From positions 1 to 59,961 of the forward strand of contig JAFREE010000146.1 of NCBI GenBank assembly GCA_019400425.1: a DNA stretch of 59,961 nt, in the 5' to 3' direction. Below the pieces are notes generated by a model. The model ran no database searches. It was not told where the DNA came from and worked only from the letters and a program-made list of their open reading frames with translations. Shown here piece by piece: positions 1-10,900 of the stretch. A program made the translations under genes and the position numbers. Position 1 is the first letter of the stretch. The number at the start of each line of letters is the position of its first letter. This stretch comes from Hymenochaete sp. R1 (lineage: Eukaryota > Basidiomycota > Agaricomycetes > Hymenochaetales > Hymenochaetaceae).

Positions 1-122
1 TAATATTAAAGTTTCCCACAATTAAAGTTTGATGCGCTTGCCAAAAGGGGACTAGATTACCATTTTAGGACACCAATGCAGTGCGAAAAGTTCACAACCG
101 TCTCTGATTGTTGACCTCGACG

Positions 123-942
123 ATGGAAACCTACGAATACACCCAATTTCCTCTTCATCATTCTACTGTCAATATTGCACTCTTCACTAATGTCAGAAAC
201 GCGTCTGAGCTGCGATCACGTATCGTCAAGGCTGCGACGATGCAAGGACCGGAAGGAGATGTGGAACGCGAGAGGATCAACTTCGCGTTCATCGAAGCCA
301 GGCTCGTGCGCACCATCCACTCCGAAACTTATAGAAGACCTGTGCTGCTGACAGAAGCTCTTTTTCTCATCACTGGCTGCTTGCATGTGGTCGTATGCTA
401 TAATCATAGGTGACAAGCCGCCGACATCTTCAAACTGCGATCTACCAGTCCATACTCGCTGACCTTCAGGGAAGCCTGATGACGAAGACCGTTCATTCAG
501 AAATCATATGGAATCTCAACCCTACCAATAATGTTCGTCAGCCACGTCATTGACTTTAATGTATTAAGACGCTGATATTGGCGATCCAGATCACCGAAGC
601 TTTACGCAGATTCGGTGTTTCGGATTCCTCTACGTCCCTTATTGTCGTACGCGTTGGAAGTCAAGGGGAGAAAACTCAGCTTGAAGATAGAATGAGAGGC
701 GTCATTGACGGGGAACTCATAGCAATGGATGAGTTGTCAAAGATCACAGATTGGATGACAGTGAAAAAAGTGCGTAAGCTCGCCATGTTCAACGATTTCA
801 TTGTTCTAATTATTCCTACTAGTACTACAAGTTAAACTCAGACCCAGTCATTTTCGCATCAGCCAGAGATTGCGAAAATCAGACTGACATCGTAGATGAG
901 CTCGTCACGAGTTTCGTAGCAATGAAAAGTGTCATGTCCTGA
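123..942 (+). CDS. CGI121: CGI121/TPRKB-type KEOPS complex subunit
   Basis: Four exons (123-305, 410-532, 590-769, 823-942) give 201 aa without frame breaks. Seen: an N-terminal stretch FPLHHSTVNIALF, then VKAATMQG, the central VHSEIIWNLNPTNN followed by ITEALRRFGVSD, and the C-terminal VKKYYKLNSDP. This order and these motifs are those of CGI121/TPRKB (family usually 175-200 aa). Known role: a small subunit of the KEOPS/EKC complex that binds the Bud32 kinase and assists N6-threonylcarbamoylation of tRNA A37; in yeast it is also linked to telomere upkeep. All introns are GT..AG and 53-104 nt. The ATG at 123 is the first in frame next to the conserved N-terminus. The next gene starts only 91 bp downstream on the same strand. 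Confidence 0.9.
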
Positions 943-1033
943 CTCGATTGATGGACCAAACCAAACCCCTACCCGGGGGCGGAGGGGCTTCGTATAAGAT
1001 GTCTACTTCACTCTACGGTGACTGGCGCCATCT

Positions 1034-1569
1034 ATGAGTACATATCGCAAGTACAAACTTTTGGCTCTGCCTTCACCACCTCTGAGACACAAGATTCTTG
1101 TCTCTCGTCCTGCCTGTCGTGACTCCCTCAAAGAAAGAACTATGATGCTTGGTCACAATGGTTGTATACAGCGAACGCAAGCAAAAGTGCTCAATATTTC
1201 AAATTAGGTCTGATCATCAAATGTTCGGTCCGTACGGCACCCTTTCCCGTTCAAGGCATATCTAAGCTCCAATCTTTGACGCTGATTCAAGTGAAGGATC
1301 AAACGCGACCGCTTTACTTGCCTTTCCACTCGAAAGTTCTCGACAAGTTACACTGGGACAATGAGCCAGCGAACTCGGCCACACAGACGCTCCAAGTCGA
1401 AGATCTTGGTGAGACGGAAGCGAAGCCATCTACCCTCGTAGTTGGAGCCCCTCTCATGCCCTATTCACAGGTGAATTGTACCATTCTTCGTCTTATTGTT
1501 GACTCGGCTTACGCTTCTTAGCTCAAACCAAAGTTATTTGTGCATTATAGCGCTTTTTCTATCCAATGA
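1034..1569 (+). CDS. small hypothetical protein, 145 aa
   Basis: Not recognised. A three-exon model (1034-1160, 1208-1470, 1522-1569) joins in frame through introns of 47 and 51 nt with GT..AG ends and gives 145 aa. The middle exon has protein-like composition (PFPVQGISKLQSLTLIQVKD, then RPLYLPFHSKVLDKLHW) and no low complexity. There is no signal peptide or membrane segment. A TATAAG sits at 993-998, about 36 bp before the chosen ATG, and an upstream ATG at 999 opens a 12-codon reading frame overlapping the start. It lies head-to-tail behind CGI121 with under 100 bp between. The first intron is the weakest part of the model. Confidence 0.5.
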
Positions 1570-2042
1570 CCAACTTGCATACTTGAAATTGGTAGAAGGG
1601 ATAGCGATAAACAACAGCGACCGTGACGTCTGATGGGCATGCTAATGTAGCGTTTAACTAGCGTGGAGTTCAAGTGAGCGAACTTGGATCTTTTTCTCTC
1701 GGTTGTGAAGTGTAGTATCTTATACCTCTGAACCACTTCTTTATTGCCACGCCGATTGTGTGCTAACACGATAACACTTTTTTCTAATTTCAACAGGAAC
1801 CGCAAAGTTTGTATCCATTGACGCAGACTTCAAATTTTAATGCTCTTCTTAGGCGGTGGGATTCGATCTGCGAACCACTTGATGAGGCGATTTGCACTTC
1901 CAGTCAGTTACCTAATTCCTTTGCTTTCTGTAGATTGCGACCTTCCTTGTCTATAGAAAGTTGACTCCTTCGCTCTTCTTAGTCTTCTATCATCTGGCTC
2001 TTTCTCAAGTTCTTTCAGGTACATCTAGTAACGCATACAAGC
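1570..2042. other. intergenic, promoter side of the next gene
   Basis: No coding sequence supported on either strand. The last 100 bp before 2043 are pyrimidine-rich with CTTTCTTC-like runs, typical of fungal 5' leaders. Confidence 0.5.
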
Positions 2043-3137
2043 ATGTCGACATCAGGTGGCGGCTTGAATAAACGCAAGGCCACCAAATACTACTCTTCAG
2101 AAGGTGTGCTGCCCCGTATTTCTGTTCTGAGTTTAGCTGACATTTTCGATCCGCTTTCAAGCCGAGAAGACCGATGCCATACGTGCAAAAGAAGAAGCAC
2201 TCGACGAAGCTAAAGTACGGCGAGATCAGGTGAAGAAAGCGATAGGTATGGTAGATGAGAGAGGTCATGCCATGAAGTTGTCCAAGGATCTGCCCGGATC
2301 TGATAAAGCTAAGTATGAAAATGCGCGGAAAGCTGTCAACAACGCTCAGAAGGGCGTAGAGAATGCAAAAAAGAAGGCCGTGATGAGTGATGAAGACACA
2401 CCTGAATCCAAGAAACTGAAGAAACAGTTGGACGAAGCTGGTAAAGGTATGTACCCGCTTGAACATATTAGCTGTTCTGTCTCACCCAGTCCATAGAGAG
2501 TTTAATCAAGAGATATGAGAGGGCCTGGTTCGAGCGGCGAAAAGCTCAGCATGACTTCAAGGAATTAGTTTGTAATCTCGGAGTGTATCCTTATGCATCC
2601 AGGGCCAACCGCAATAATTCTTATTTGGGTGAAGCAAATCGCGACTGCATAGAGGCAGCCAGGAAAAAGAACAGATCGCGAAGTCAAGCACTTTCTGTGA
2701 CAAAGTCTCTTCTCCTTAAGAAAGACATACCTGTGATCGAACCTTCTCTGCAGGACAACGCCGAGGTTTTGAGAGTCGAGCTGGAACACGTCTACCGTTG
2801 CGTCAACCTTGTTTTATCAAATCTAAATACCGACATTGCCTTGCTACCATCGGAAAGGGACTCCAAAGAATTGCTCAGGCATTCAAAGATAAAATATTCA
2901 CTCTATCGGAAGAAGTTTACGAATGAAATACAACAGTTGGAAGGCTTCAGGAGCAACGCCAGATTCGAGGACGTTACGTGGCCTGAACGTCCTGTGGGGT
3001 TGACGTCTCTTTTGGAAGATACAGGGACAGATCAAGGGGTCGAGACCGAGGCAGGAGACGATGGTGATATACTCGAGCAGGATGAAGACAGCTTCGAAGA
3101 ATTTCTGGGGCAACTTGATTCATTCTTAACAACTTAA
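2043..3137 (+). CDS. unknown protein, tandem family A copy 1
   Basis: Function not recognised. Three exons (2043-2103, 2162-2446, 2497-3137) give 328 aa. Seen: a basic N-terminus (NKRKATKYY); a long charged stretch rich in Ala, Lys and Glu at about residues 21-115 that looks like coiled coil (AKEEALDEAKVRRDQ, NNAQKGVENAKKKA); a block with the motif ELVCNLGVYPY near residue 145; a helical C-terminal half; and a very acidic tail (DDGDILEQDEDSFEEF). No signal peptide or membrane segment. A diverged tandem paralogue lies at 5123-6260 (shared [LV]x[CK][NE]LG[VL]YP[YF], then a helical segment L[RG]xELxH[VE]Y). Both use the same strand and their first introns follow a short basic leader exon. The charged, coiled-coil character suggests a structural or nucleic-acid-associated role, but this is only inference. 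Confidence 0.6.
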
Positions 3138-3776
3138 TTGCACTTACAAACAATTTGCATATTTTCCATACAAAGCATATTCACCTACCTTTCCACCCCT
3201 GCATTGCAATGTGGGCCTTTCTGCTTGCCAGTGAACGGGCCCAGTATGATACTTTCCTCGATGTTTATGATGGATTCTCACAATCATGACAATAAATTAT
3301 GCTGTGCTTTCACCAGTCCCCATACACAGTCCATTGCTTGCAGTCTCGCAGATAGAGCTATATGCTCAAGCGCGATTCTTTGCCAGATGTATCATATATT
3401 TGGGTCTGGTAGATCTGAGGGTCCGGAGCGCAGATCTAAAACTGGGGAGGACGTACTTTGGCACATGGCAGAGACGCTTGATATGAACGCCGGCGCTGAA
3501 ATTTACAGTGTTATAAGTGACGGAGAAAAAAGACACAGGCAAGGTGTCCGGCTTATTATAGTTGCGGTCACAAGATGACACCCTTATCAACCTTTCGATA
3601 GAAAGCAATGCTGTCTCCCAGTCTTTTTCGAAGTCCTTAGCAATGCAATTAATAGGAAATTATGATTAAAAGTAATTGACCGGCTACTCAACTACATAGC
3701 ATCAAATATAAGCGTAGAAATCTCAAAATCGCCCAAAATGAGATGGGAAATATGAGGTGATCAATACCACTCAACC
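3138..3776. other. intergenic, no supported gene
   Basis: Follows family A copy 1. Long open stretches here start at TTG and have no homology that I recognise. The DNA between 3600 and 3770 is AT-rich. Confidence 0.5.
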
Positions 3777-4290
3777 CTCCTCGTCATGAAAGAACTCGGT
3801 GATATTGAAACCGACGGGGCAAGGCGGTCACCAGCACCCGGAGGCTCGTTCATCTGACCGAAGATAAAAACAACCCTCTGGGCACTCTCGAGGGTGATGA
3901 CACCGGTCTGGATTGTTTCGTGGCACAGGCCGTTACACTAAAGACTTCATTCACTGAAATCGCAGGGAAATAGGATACCACCATGGGCATTCGCGACGTT
4001 GTATGTGAGCTCCAATCAAGCCGATCGTTCGGCCATTGGCGTATGATGCAAGGTCAACGACCTTGATACTCGTCTCGAGGATCTCGGCGACCGTAGACTG
4101 CTCCACGCAAGCGGGAGGTTCTGCATGCATGGCCAAAAAGCTTGACGCTTTTCGGTTTGCCAATGATGTTCAAGATACGGCCGATATTCTCTTTGCCATC
4201 GGGGGAGCGGTTGGGAACAGACGCACGCACGGGTCGCTGTAGCACCTTGCACTCGACCTGCGCGATCACCGTACCCGTACCCGTACTCCC
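3777..4290 (-). pseudogene. decayed ATP synthase subunit beta (ATP2) fragment
   Basis: Read on the minus strand from about 4290 to 3777, collinear pieces of the F1-ATPase beta subunit appear in changing frames: [10 protein letters not shown]; then [20 protein letters not shown] and [19 protein letters not shown]; then [12 protein letters not shown]; then LCHETIQTGVITLES and FIFGQMNEPPGAG; and finally FNITEFFHDEEG. Intact beta subunits have the P-loop GGAGVGKT between GLFG and the ELINN segment; here that stretch is missing. The segment corresponds roughly to residues 110-300 of a mature subunit. Frame changes and stops exclude function. It lies between the two family A copies. Whether it came from a cDNA or a DNA copy cannot be told from this piece. 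Confidence 0.85.
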
Positions 4291-5122
4291 TCAAGCTTCA
4301 CTTTCATCGCTCCGTAGCACTCTACCGCCACTTCATGGTTGAGCTACATTTCTCTCGTAATAACTATCAAGTAATGAATACAAAGGGTAACGTAGTCTCC
4401 CGATAAAATGAGGGGAAAGGAAAGACTAACTTTATTTTTTGTATTGCACACTGGCAGCCCCTAAAATTCGTGCTTCTGCCCCAGGCTACCTTAGAGTCAG
4501 AGTCACTTGTCATTTTTTTTTCATGGAGTAAAGGTGCGTATCTACCACTATTAGTCTTCGCGGCTGGTACAAGGTGTGCATAAACTGAGTGAGTGCGCCG
4601 TGTGACTGACTGGGCTTCCATTCGAGATGGCTGGCCTCTACACTCTACATGTCCGAGTCTCATGTCGCTATTCATACACAGCACAGTTCACCTATGCAAG
4701 AACTTAAGCAAGTGACTTATATTCACCAGTGACGCATTATTAAGAAAAAGTAGTAATAAGCTATGGCGTCAATATAAGTTTGCTCAGCAAGCGTAATGAC
4801 CAGCTGGCGCTGCAACTGGTGAGTCCTCCAACTTTGATCCCTTGCTTCTTTGCTTCTTGCTTAACGTGTACCACTACAGTGATTTAGTTCGCCTTTCTGT
4901 TAAATTTGTGATGCACTTTGCGTGACGTCTCTGATATATCACTTTCGGTAAAGCTTTTGTGTCTGCACCAGAAAGCAAAGCTTCAAGGACCTCAACCTTC
5001 AGTTGGCGCACCGCTCAGTATAAAGCCTCTTTCTATTTCAAAATGACGCGTCTTTTTCCGCATTTAAACTTCCTCATTACCTCCTTCAGGGTGGTGAAGA
5101 GGGTCCGTGTTGCTATTGGTTG
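4291..5122. other. intergenic, no supported gene
   Basis: No coding sequence supported. A short direct repeat of the type CGTACC (about 4268-4285) borders the ATP2 relic. The last 200 bp form the upstream region of family A copy 2. Confidence 0.5.
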
Positions 5123-6260
5123 ATGCCGTCCAAGGGCAAAAGCAGGGGTAAGAGAAAGCGCAACACCGCAAGTCCATCTTATGCAACCGATGAGGTGTCT
5201 CAGCCTCAGCCTAGTAAACGGCGACGCTTCACGACATTTGGTATGTACCCATGACCGTCATCCGGTAGCGTTGTGAAAGTTCTGATCTTTTCTTGTAGAG
5301 CAGAGCCAAGCTCAAATCGATGAAGAGCGTGAAAAGCTCGATGAGTGCGAGTTATCCCTACACGAATTTCGAGAGTCTTTTGGGCTAAATGGCAGTGGTG
5401 GCTCCTTCTTGCGTGGGGTATTTGAACGTCTCCCTGATGAGCAGAAGATCAAGCACAATATCTTGTTTACCGCGAGAAGGAAACAGCGAGATGCATTCCA
5501 TCATGCAAATCGGCGACATCGTGCAAGAGGCTATGAACCCGTCGGTGCAGAACCGAAGAAAAGCGATGGTGAGTGTCGGGCGACTTGGATCGCTCCGCTT
5601 CTTTTCGCTAAATATACATTTTTCGGTATAGAAGAAAAACTCGATATAGCTACACGAGAATGCATTGAGGCACTTATTGAGAGTCGGGAGGCACGCTGGC
5701 GATACAAAGAAGTAAAATGTGAATTGGGTCTTTATCCCTTCAAAGGCGATCGGCTGTTGTACAAGCTCGATCCATAGGATATTCAGCGCTTAGTTGAAGT
5801 AGACCAAGAGAGGAATTTAAAGGAAAAACATCGCGGGGGTGTCGTCAGAAGTTTCAAGCGCTTCAAACCGTCTCTTCCCGATATCCCAACCGCGGAAAAC
5901 GACGTGAATACGCTTAGGAGGGAGCTGGCACACGAGTATCATTGCGCGGAACATGCTCTATCCTACCTCAAGTACGATATCGACTCTGAAAAAGAAGAAA
6001 GGAAGTTCTCAGGAGCCTCTCGACCACGGAGACAGCAGTTGTTTGTCAAGTGTCAAGGAGAGTTTCGTAAACGGATAACAGAGCTGGAGCTCATAGTAGA
6101 CATGAATTACAAGGAAGAGATCGTCCCGCTTTGTCCAGAATGGGTGAGGGATCTCTTGTATGAAGGAGTGGAGGTGGATTGGTCAACTGCTCCGTCTCTT
6201 GCAGAGTTTGATTTCGATGCTAATCTTGCATTCGATGATCATTTCGTTCAATTAGAGTAA
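5123..6260 (+). pseudogene. unknown protein, tandem family A copy 2, in-frame stop
   Basis: Exons 5123-5240, 5299-5568 and 5632 onward. The third exon is open in one frame to 6260 except for a TAG at 5775-5777. Before the stop come a basic leader (KSRGKRKRN), a charged helical region, and KCELGLYPF, which matches CNLGVYPY of copy 1. After the stop the same frame continues with sequence collinear to copy 1 (ELAHEYHCAEHALSYLKYDI) and an acidic tail. If translation stops at the TAG the product is about 177 aa and lacks the C-terminal half. An intron 5712-5777 (GTAAAA..CCATAG, 66 nt) would keep frame and skip the stop, but would also delete the KCELGLYPF block that is conserved in copy 1. A recent pseudogene is therefore likelier. 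Spliced in full, the reading frame would resemble copy 1 in size. Confidence 0.6.
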
Positions 6261-6560
6261 GAGTTAGAGGTAGGTTGGCCAAAGGCCGAGAAGGGAACTA
6301 ACCCGCTAGTAGTACCAGTGTCCAGCTTTGTACTAAGAGGATGTATGTTTACGTAATCCAGTTCCGTCCTCTCTCCCGACTTCCGAGCCTCTTCTTTTTT
6401 CCATACTTCCCACCATGATGATAATGGAACATCGTACCTCCCACCCTTTCGTTGGCTTCAGTAGCTCTCGCCTGATTGATGGTCTTTGTTTTTCATATAC
6501 ATTTCTCTTCTCAATTATTCGCCAGAGCACGGTGAAACGCAACGTCGTTTCAAAGACATC
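6261..6560. other. intergenic, promoter of the PLP enzyme gene
   Basis: No coding sequence supported. Polypyrimidine runs around 6360-6410 and 6480-6515 precede the ATG at 6561. Confidence 0.5.
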
Positions 6561-7894
6561 ATGGCAGCCTCAAGCTCAGTGTGCTGTGAAGATATACAGT
6601 CGGCACTCGAAAGAATAAGGTGAAAGAGCCATGTTTAGTACTGATAAGGCGACGTCGCAGTGAAATATGTGGCAGTTCTTACTATTTTTTGTGCAGACCA
6701 CATATACACAAAACTCCTCTCTTGACGTCCGCCTCGTTGGATAGTTTAGTCGCGCATGGTGGAATAGAACTAAGGCTGTTCATGAAGTGCGAAAACTTTC
6801 AGAAAGTTGGAGGTGGGTCATAATGGGGCCTTCTAGAAGGTCTTGGTTCTCCCCCTTTTCCTCTTTCCCTTTCGTTCCCCGCCTCTTTTACTAAAGAAAT
6901 CTAAGCAAATTGTCCCCTTTCATCCAGCCTTCAAGATACGGGGTGCAACAAATGCTCTTCTGAAGCTGTTATCCTCTCCCGACTTCAAATCAACGGAGCA
7001 TGGAAGTCTCACAGTTCTCACCCATTCCTCGGGAAACCATGCCCAAGCTCTAGCATACGCTGCCCGGGCCCTCAATATCCACTGCGAAGTCATCATGCCC
7101 TCCAACGCTTCTTTGCCGAAAGCCGCAGCAGTCCGTGCCTATGGCGCTCACATCACCTACTGCGAGCCTACGCTCTCAGCTCGCGAAGAAACCGCAGAAG
7201 CAAAGATACGCGAACTCAAAGAGCAAGGAAGAAGACCGGAATTGATACCGCCTTATGATGACGTGCGGATCATTGCTGGCCAGGGTACAGCAGCTCTCGA
7301 AATGATCGAGCAGGCCAAAGAAAGAGGGGAGGAGCTGGATGTAATCATTGCACCTGTCGGCGGAGGCGGACTGTTGAGTGGGACGGCGGTTACTGCTAAA
7401 GGACTGGATCCTGGGATTGTTGTAGTTGGTGCAGAGCCGGAGGAGGCAAACGACGCGAGGATGTCGTTCGAAAGCAAGCAGTGGATTCCTGTAAAAGATC
7501 CAAGAACAGTTGCTGACGGGCTGAAGACGTCGCTCGGACACGCTAACTTTCATCTGATCTTGAAGTATGTGGATGCAATTTGGACGGTGTCAGAGGTTCA
7601 AATAATGTAAGCTTTGATCTTGCATGTTTACAAGCCATGTGCTGATGAACGTCTGATTTTTATGGTAGTCGGGCCATGAGACTTGTGTATGAGCGTATGA
7701 AGCTTGTCATCGAACCCAGCGCTGCCGTTCCTTTGGCTGTTGCCCTCTTTTCTCATGAGTTTCGCGACAGCTTAGACAGGATAGCGAAGAGGAGAGGCAA
7801 AAGCAGCTGCACGAAATTGAATGTGGGGATCATATTTAGCGGTGGGAACGTGGATGTAACAAAACTCGGGGAATTATTCTGCGCTGTTGATTGA
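6561..7894 (+). CDS. serine racemase / threonine dehydratase-like PLP enzyme
   Basis: Four exons (6561-6619, 6697-6812, 6928-7606, 7669-7894) give 359 aa, a normal length for fold-type II serine racemases and yeast Sry1-type 3-hydroxyaspartate ammonia-lyases. Seen: HKTPLLTS near the N-terminus; the Schiff-base lysine in KCENFQKVGAFKIRGA (made by joining exons 2 and 3); SSGNHAQALAYAA, the substrate-binding loop; VGGGGLLSG, the glycine loop that holds the PLP phosphate; IEPSAAVPLA; and IIFSGGNVD at the C-terminus, where the Ser contacts the pyridine nitrogen. There is no C-terminal ACT regulatory domain, so biosynthetic threonine deaminase (ILV1) is unlikely. No targeting peptide is evident, so it is probably cytosolic. 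It converges with URB1, leaving only 64 bp between stop codons. Whether it racemises serine or dehydrates hydroxy-amino acids cannot be decided from sequence. Confidence 0.88.
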
Positions 7895-7958
7895 CATTAT
7901 CAGACATTACTATTGTATCACGTAGAGCTACAACAGTCGGCTTGTACATGTTTAGTTT

Positions 7959-10900
7959 CTATAACGGAGAACGTGCTAAAACAATTGTTTCTTTCCTGAG
8001 CCATTCACCAATACTTGACTGTTGCCCCGGTTCTAAAGACCGGAAGAGCAGAAGCCTGAAACAAAGCTCGTCCCAGATCGCCCTTTCTTCAAAATTACGA
8101 TCTTGCATCATCGAGCTCCATAGGTCTTCAACCGTCCGACCCCATGCATGAACGTCTCCCTCGAGGCTGATTGTAACAAGTTGATGGACAGAGGAACTAC
8201 GATGAGGTGGAAGTGGTAATGGGTCACTATCGAGATCAAGCCTTCTAGGAGAGCTATTGAATGAAAGAGAAATTGAAGCCTCCAGTTCTGATAACCGCTT
8301 TACGGCGACTCTGAGAGGCGTGTCATGCTTTCCTTGTCTTGAGTCATACGGTCGAGAAAGTCGCAGTATGCACCTTGAGAGCAGCCTGAGCAACTCGAGG
8401 TCTTTGTTATCGGAAAAGAAGAGGAGGGATGGGGACGGATGAGGGATTACTTTTAGCACTTGTTGGACCAAGGAGATAAGAAATCCAACTTGCCTGAATT
8501 GGAGACTAATTTTTCGACGCATCTACTCAAACCTGCCCGCCACTCTCCCTTGGTAGCCTGATCGATATACCGCGAGTCGACAACGACAAGTATGTTTTCG
8601 ATGATCTTTGTCCATGCCACGCGCTCGTTATCGATTACAGTCAAAAGCTGCATTTCCATCCAAGCAATGAAAGCAGACTTCAGTACGAGAGACGTTGTCG
8701 CTTGGGAATGGCAGGTGACGTTGGCCAGAAACTAAACGGAGAAGAGGCTTCCATGAGTGACTGCAATTTGATGAGATGATTCGCGAAAGGCACGCTCACT
8801 TCAAGTATCCCATGCCTCAAAGCTCTGTCTCCAACTGCGCTCTCAAACAAACTTGCCAAAAGGTCCCAAGTCCTTCGTCGTTTCAACAGCTTCCAGTCAT
8901 CAGAACTTGCCATTCCGTCGATAAGAAATCGCACCATCCAACCCCTCTCTTTTTTCCAGTCATCGCCACTGCTATACAGCATTCCATATAACATTGGCAA
9001 GTCATGAACATCGAGTTCAGGGCGCTGGAGGAGAAATCGTACTGTAATTGGATACATGAAATTAGACGGATAGAAGACTCCGCGAAGAGCGTGTGCATGA
9101 AGGAGCGTAATGTACGACGGTAGTCGCACAATATCTTGAGCACCAGCTGTATCACTCGAAGATTTATCCATTTGGTCTTTGAGCAAGTCAAGAACGTAGG
9201 CGGCTTGGTCTCGTTCTTGCATGTCAACCGTCTGGGAGAAGTATCAATTTATGCTACTACCGTTTATTTTAGAACTCCCTTACCTTCATAATCCTGTACA
9301 AAGTACCAAGTTGTGTCGTTGCGATCTGCCGCATCACCTTATCCTTCGAAGATAAGCAACGGAACAGCAATGATACTGCATTCGTCCTAAAGAACGAGAC
9401 CCAAGAAAGCGGAGAAACGGGTGTCGCTGTCTTCAAAACCTGGGACGTTAACAGAACTACGAACAGAGGATCATAGATAGTCGGGTCGATGATTGTTCCT
9501 TTTGAATCGTCACTAGATGGATTAGAATCCAGTTCCATTGAGACAGGAAAGGATAAACATGTTCTTAAGACGCGGTTTGGGTCCAACTCTAACATCGCGT
9601 CCAAAGATGTCCTGGAGTAGGCCGTCGGAGAGGGTGAAGGAGACCATTGTACGAATAATGATGCAATAGACAATTTTCGTTGCGTCTCGAAGAGTCGAAA
9701 AAGAGAGAAGATTCTTTGGTCTGCGAGTGATAAAGTGCCGCCATAAAGGTGTAAAAGTGGCTGGATATGTGACGGCTGGCAGGCGTTTGATGGATGAGAT
9801 TGGAAGATTGCATATAAAAGCTTCGTGAGAAGATCTCGTTCTTTTGACGACGAGTCTTGGTACGATAGCCTCGTGAAGTTTGGGTGTTGCAGGATAGTTT
9901 GAAGATGGCGATTGAGGGTGACCGGCTGTAAGAGAAGAGATGAGCACGTTCCTTTTAAATATCGTTTCAAACACACCTTCAGCGATACGTTAGCGAACAG
10001 GGCCTCTAGGAGCCTGAGTGAAGACGAATCGCACAAGTGGTGTCGAATAGCAGCTGTAATGACTGGATCCGCAAAGTGTGTACTGAGCGCTCCCCTGGTT
10101 CGAATAACAAACGCTGAGGTAACGGGTTTGTCAAAAGTCTCAATATGATTAGATCGAAGAAAGCCTCACTGATACTATCCAGCGCTTCTGCGTCCAATGC
10201 CCCCTTTTCTGCAGTATCAGATAGATGCCTGGTGGCCCATTTCAGAGCATGCTCCAGGACCGCATCCGCGAGGCTTGTAATCGAAGAAATATGCCGTCTA
10301 TGACAATGAGATAGGAGGATGATTGATTCCCTATGTAATAGTTCCACGGGGATCCTTCTGAGTCGTTTAGAGAGATACTTCACGAAAGTATCTCTTAGAA
10401 CGGGGAAGCGGAAAAGCATGCTTGCTAAACAGCGGATTAACAATGCTTGGGCCGTCTCTTCATTTCCGCGGGTGCAGTACAGCCTTTTAGCCAGCACTTC
10501 GAAGACCAGCTTTACGGATGCGTCAGACACTTCGAAGGCGTCGTTGGGATTACTGTAACTATCAAAAAAAGCATATAGCGGCAGGAGAAGACGGTCGTCT
10601 ATCTCAACCTTCGCTTTTTCCTCTGACTGCTTTTGCGATCGCGTGAGCCATGTCCAAAACTCCGACTGAGCGCGGGTTGAGCGATACAAGAAAGAAGCGA
10701 TGCCGTTCGAGAGTCCTGCGTTCCACGTGTCCTTCTGGTTCAAAAGATTCATAATTGAGATACATTCGGATACTGGGCGGCCTCGAGCAAGCCAGCGCGA
10801 CCTTGCTTTCTCAACGTTGTCGTGGAGCGAGCTTTTTTCGCGTAGAAGCAATCCATTTATGCCTACTGGAAGACAAGAAGAAAAACAAGCGGAAATGAGC

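Noticed and set aside
1840..1890. tRNA B-box-like GATCGAATCC on the minus strand
   Set aside because: The flanking bases cannot form a T-arm stem and no A-box or acceptor stem is present.
3138..3578. 146-codon open stretch after family A copy 1
   Set aside because: TTG start directly behind the stop codon of copy 1; composition and lack of relatives suggest 3' flank.
5712..5777. 66-nt GT..AG segment that would splice out the TAG in family A copy 2
   Set aside because: It would delete a block conserved in copy 1, so it is kept only as an alternative, not as the model.
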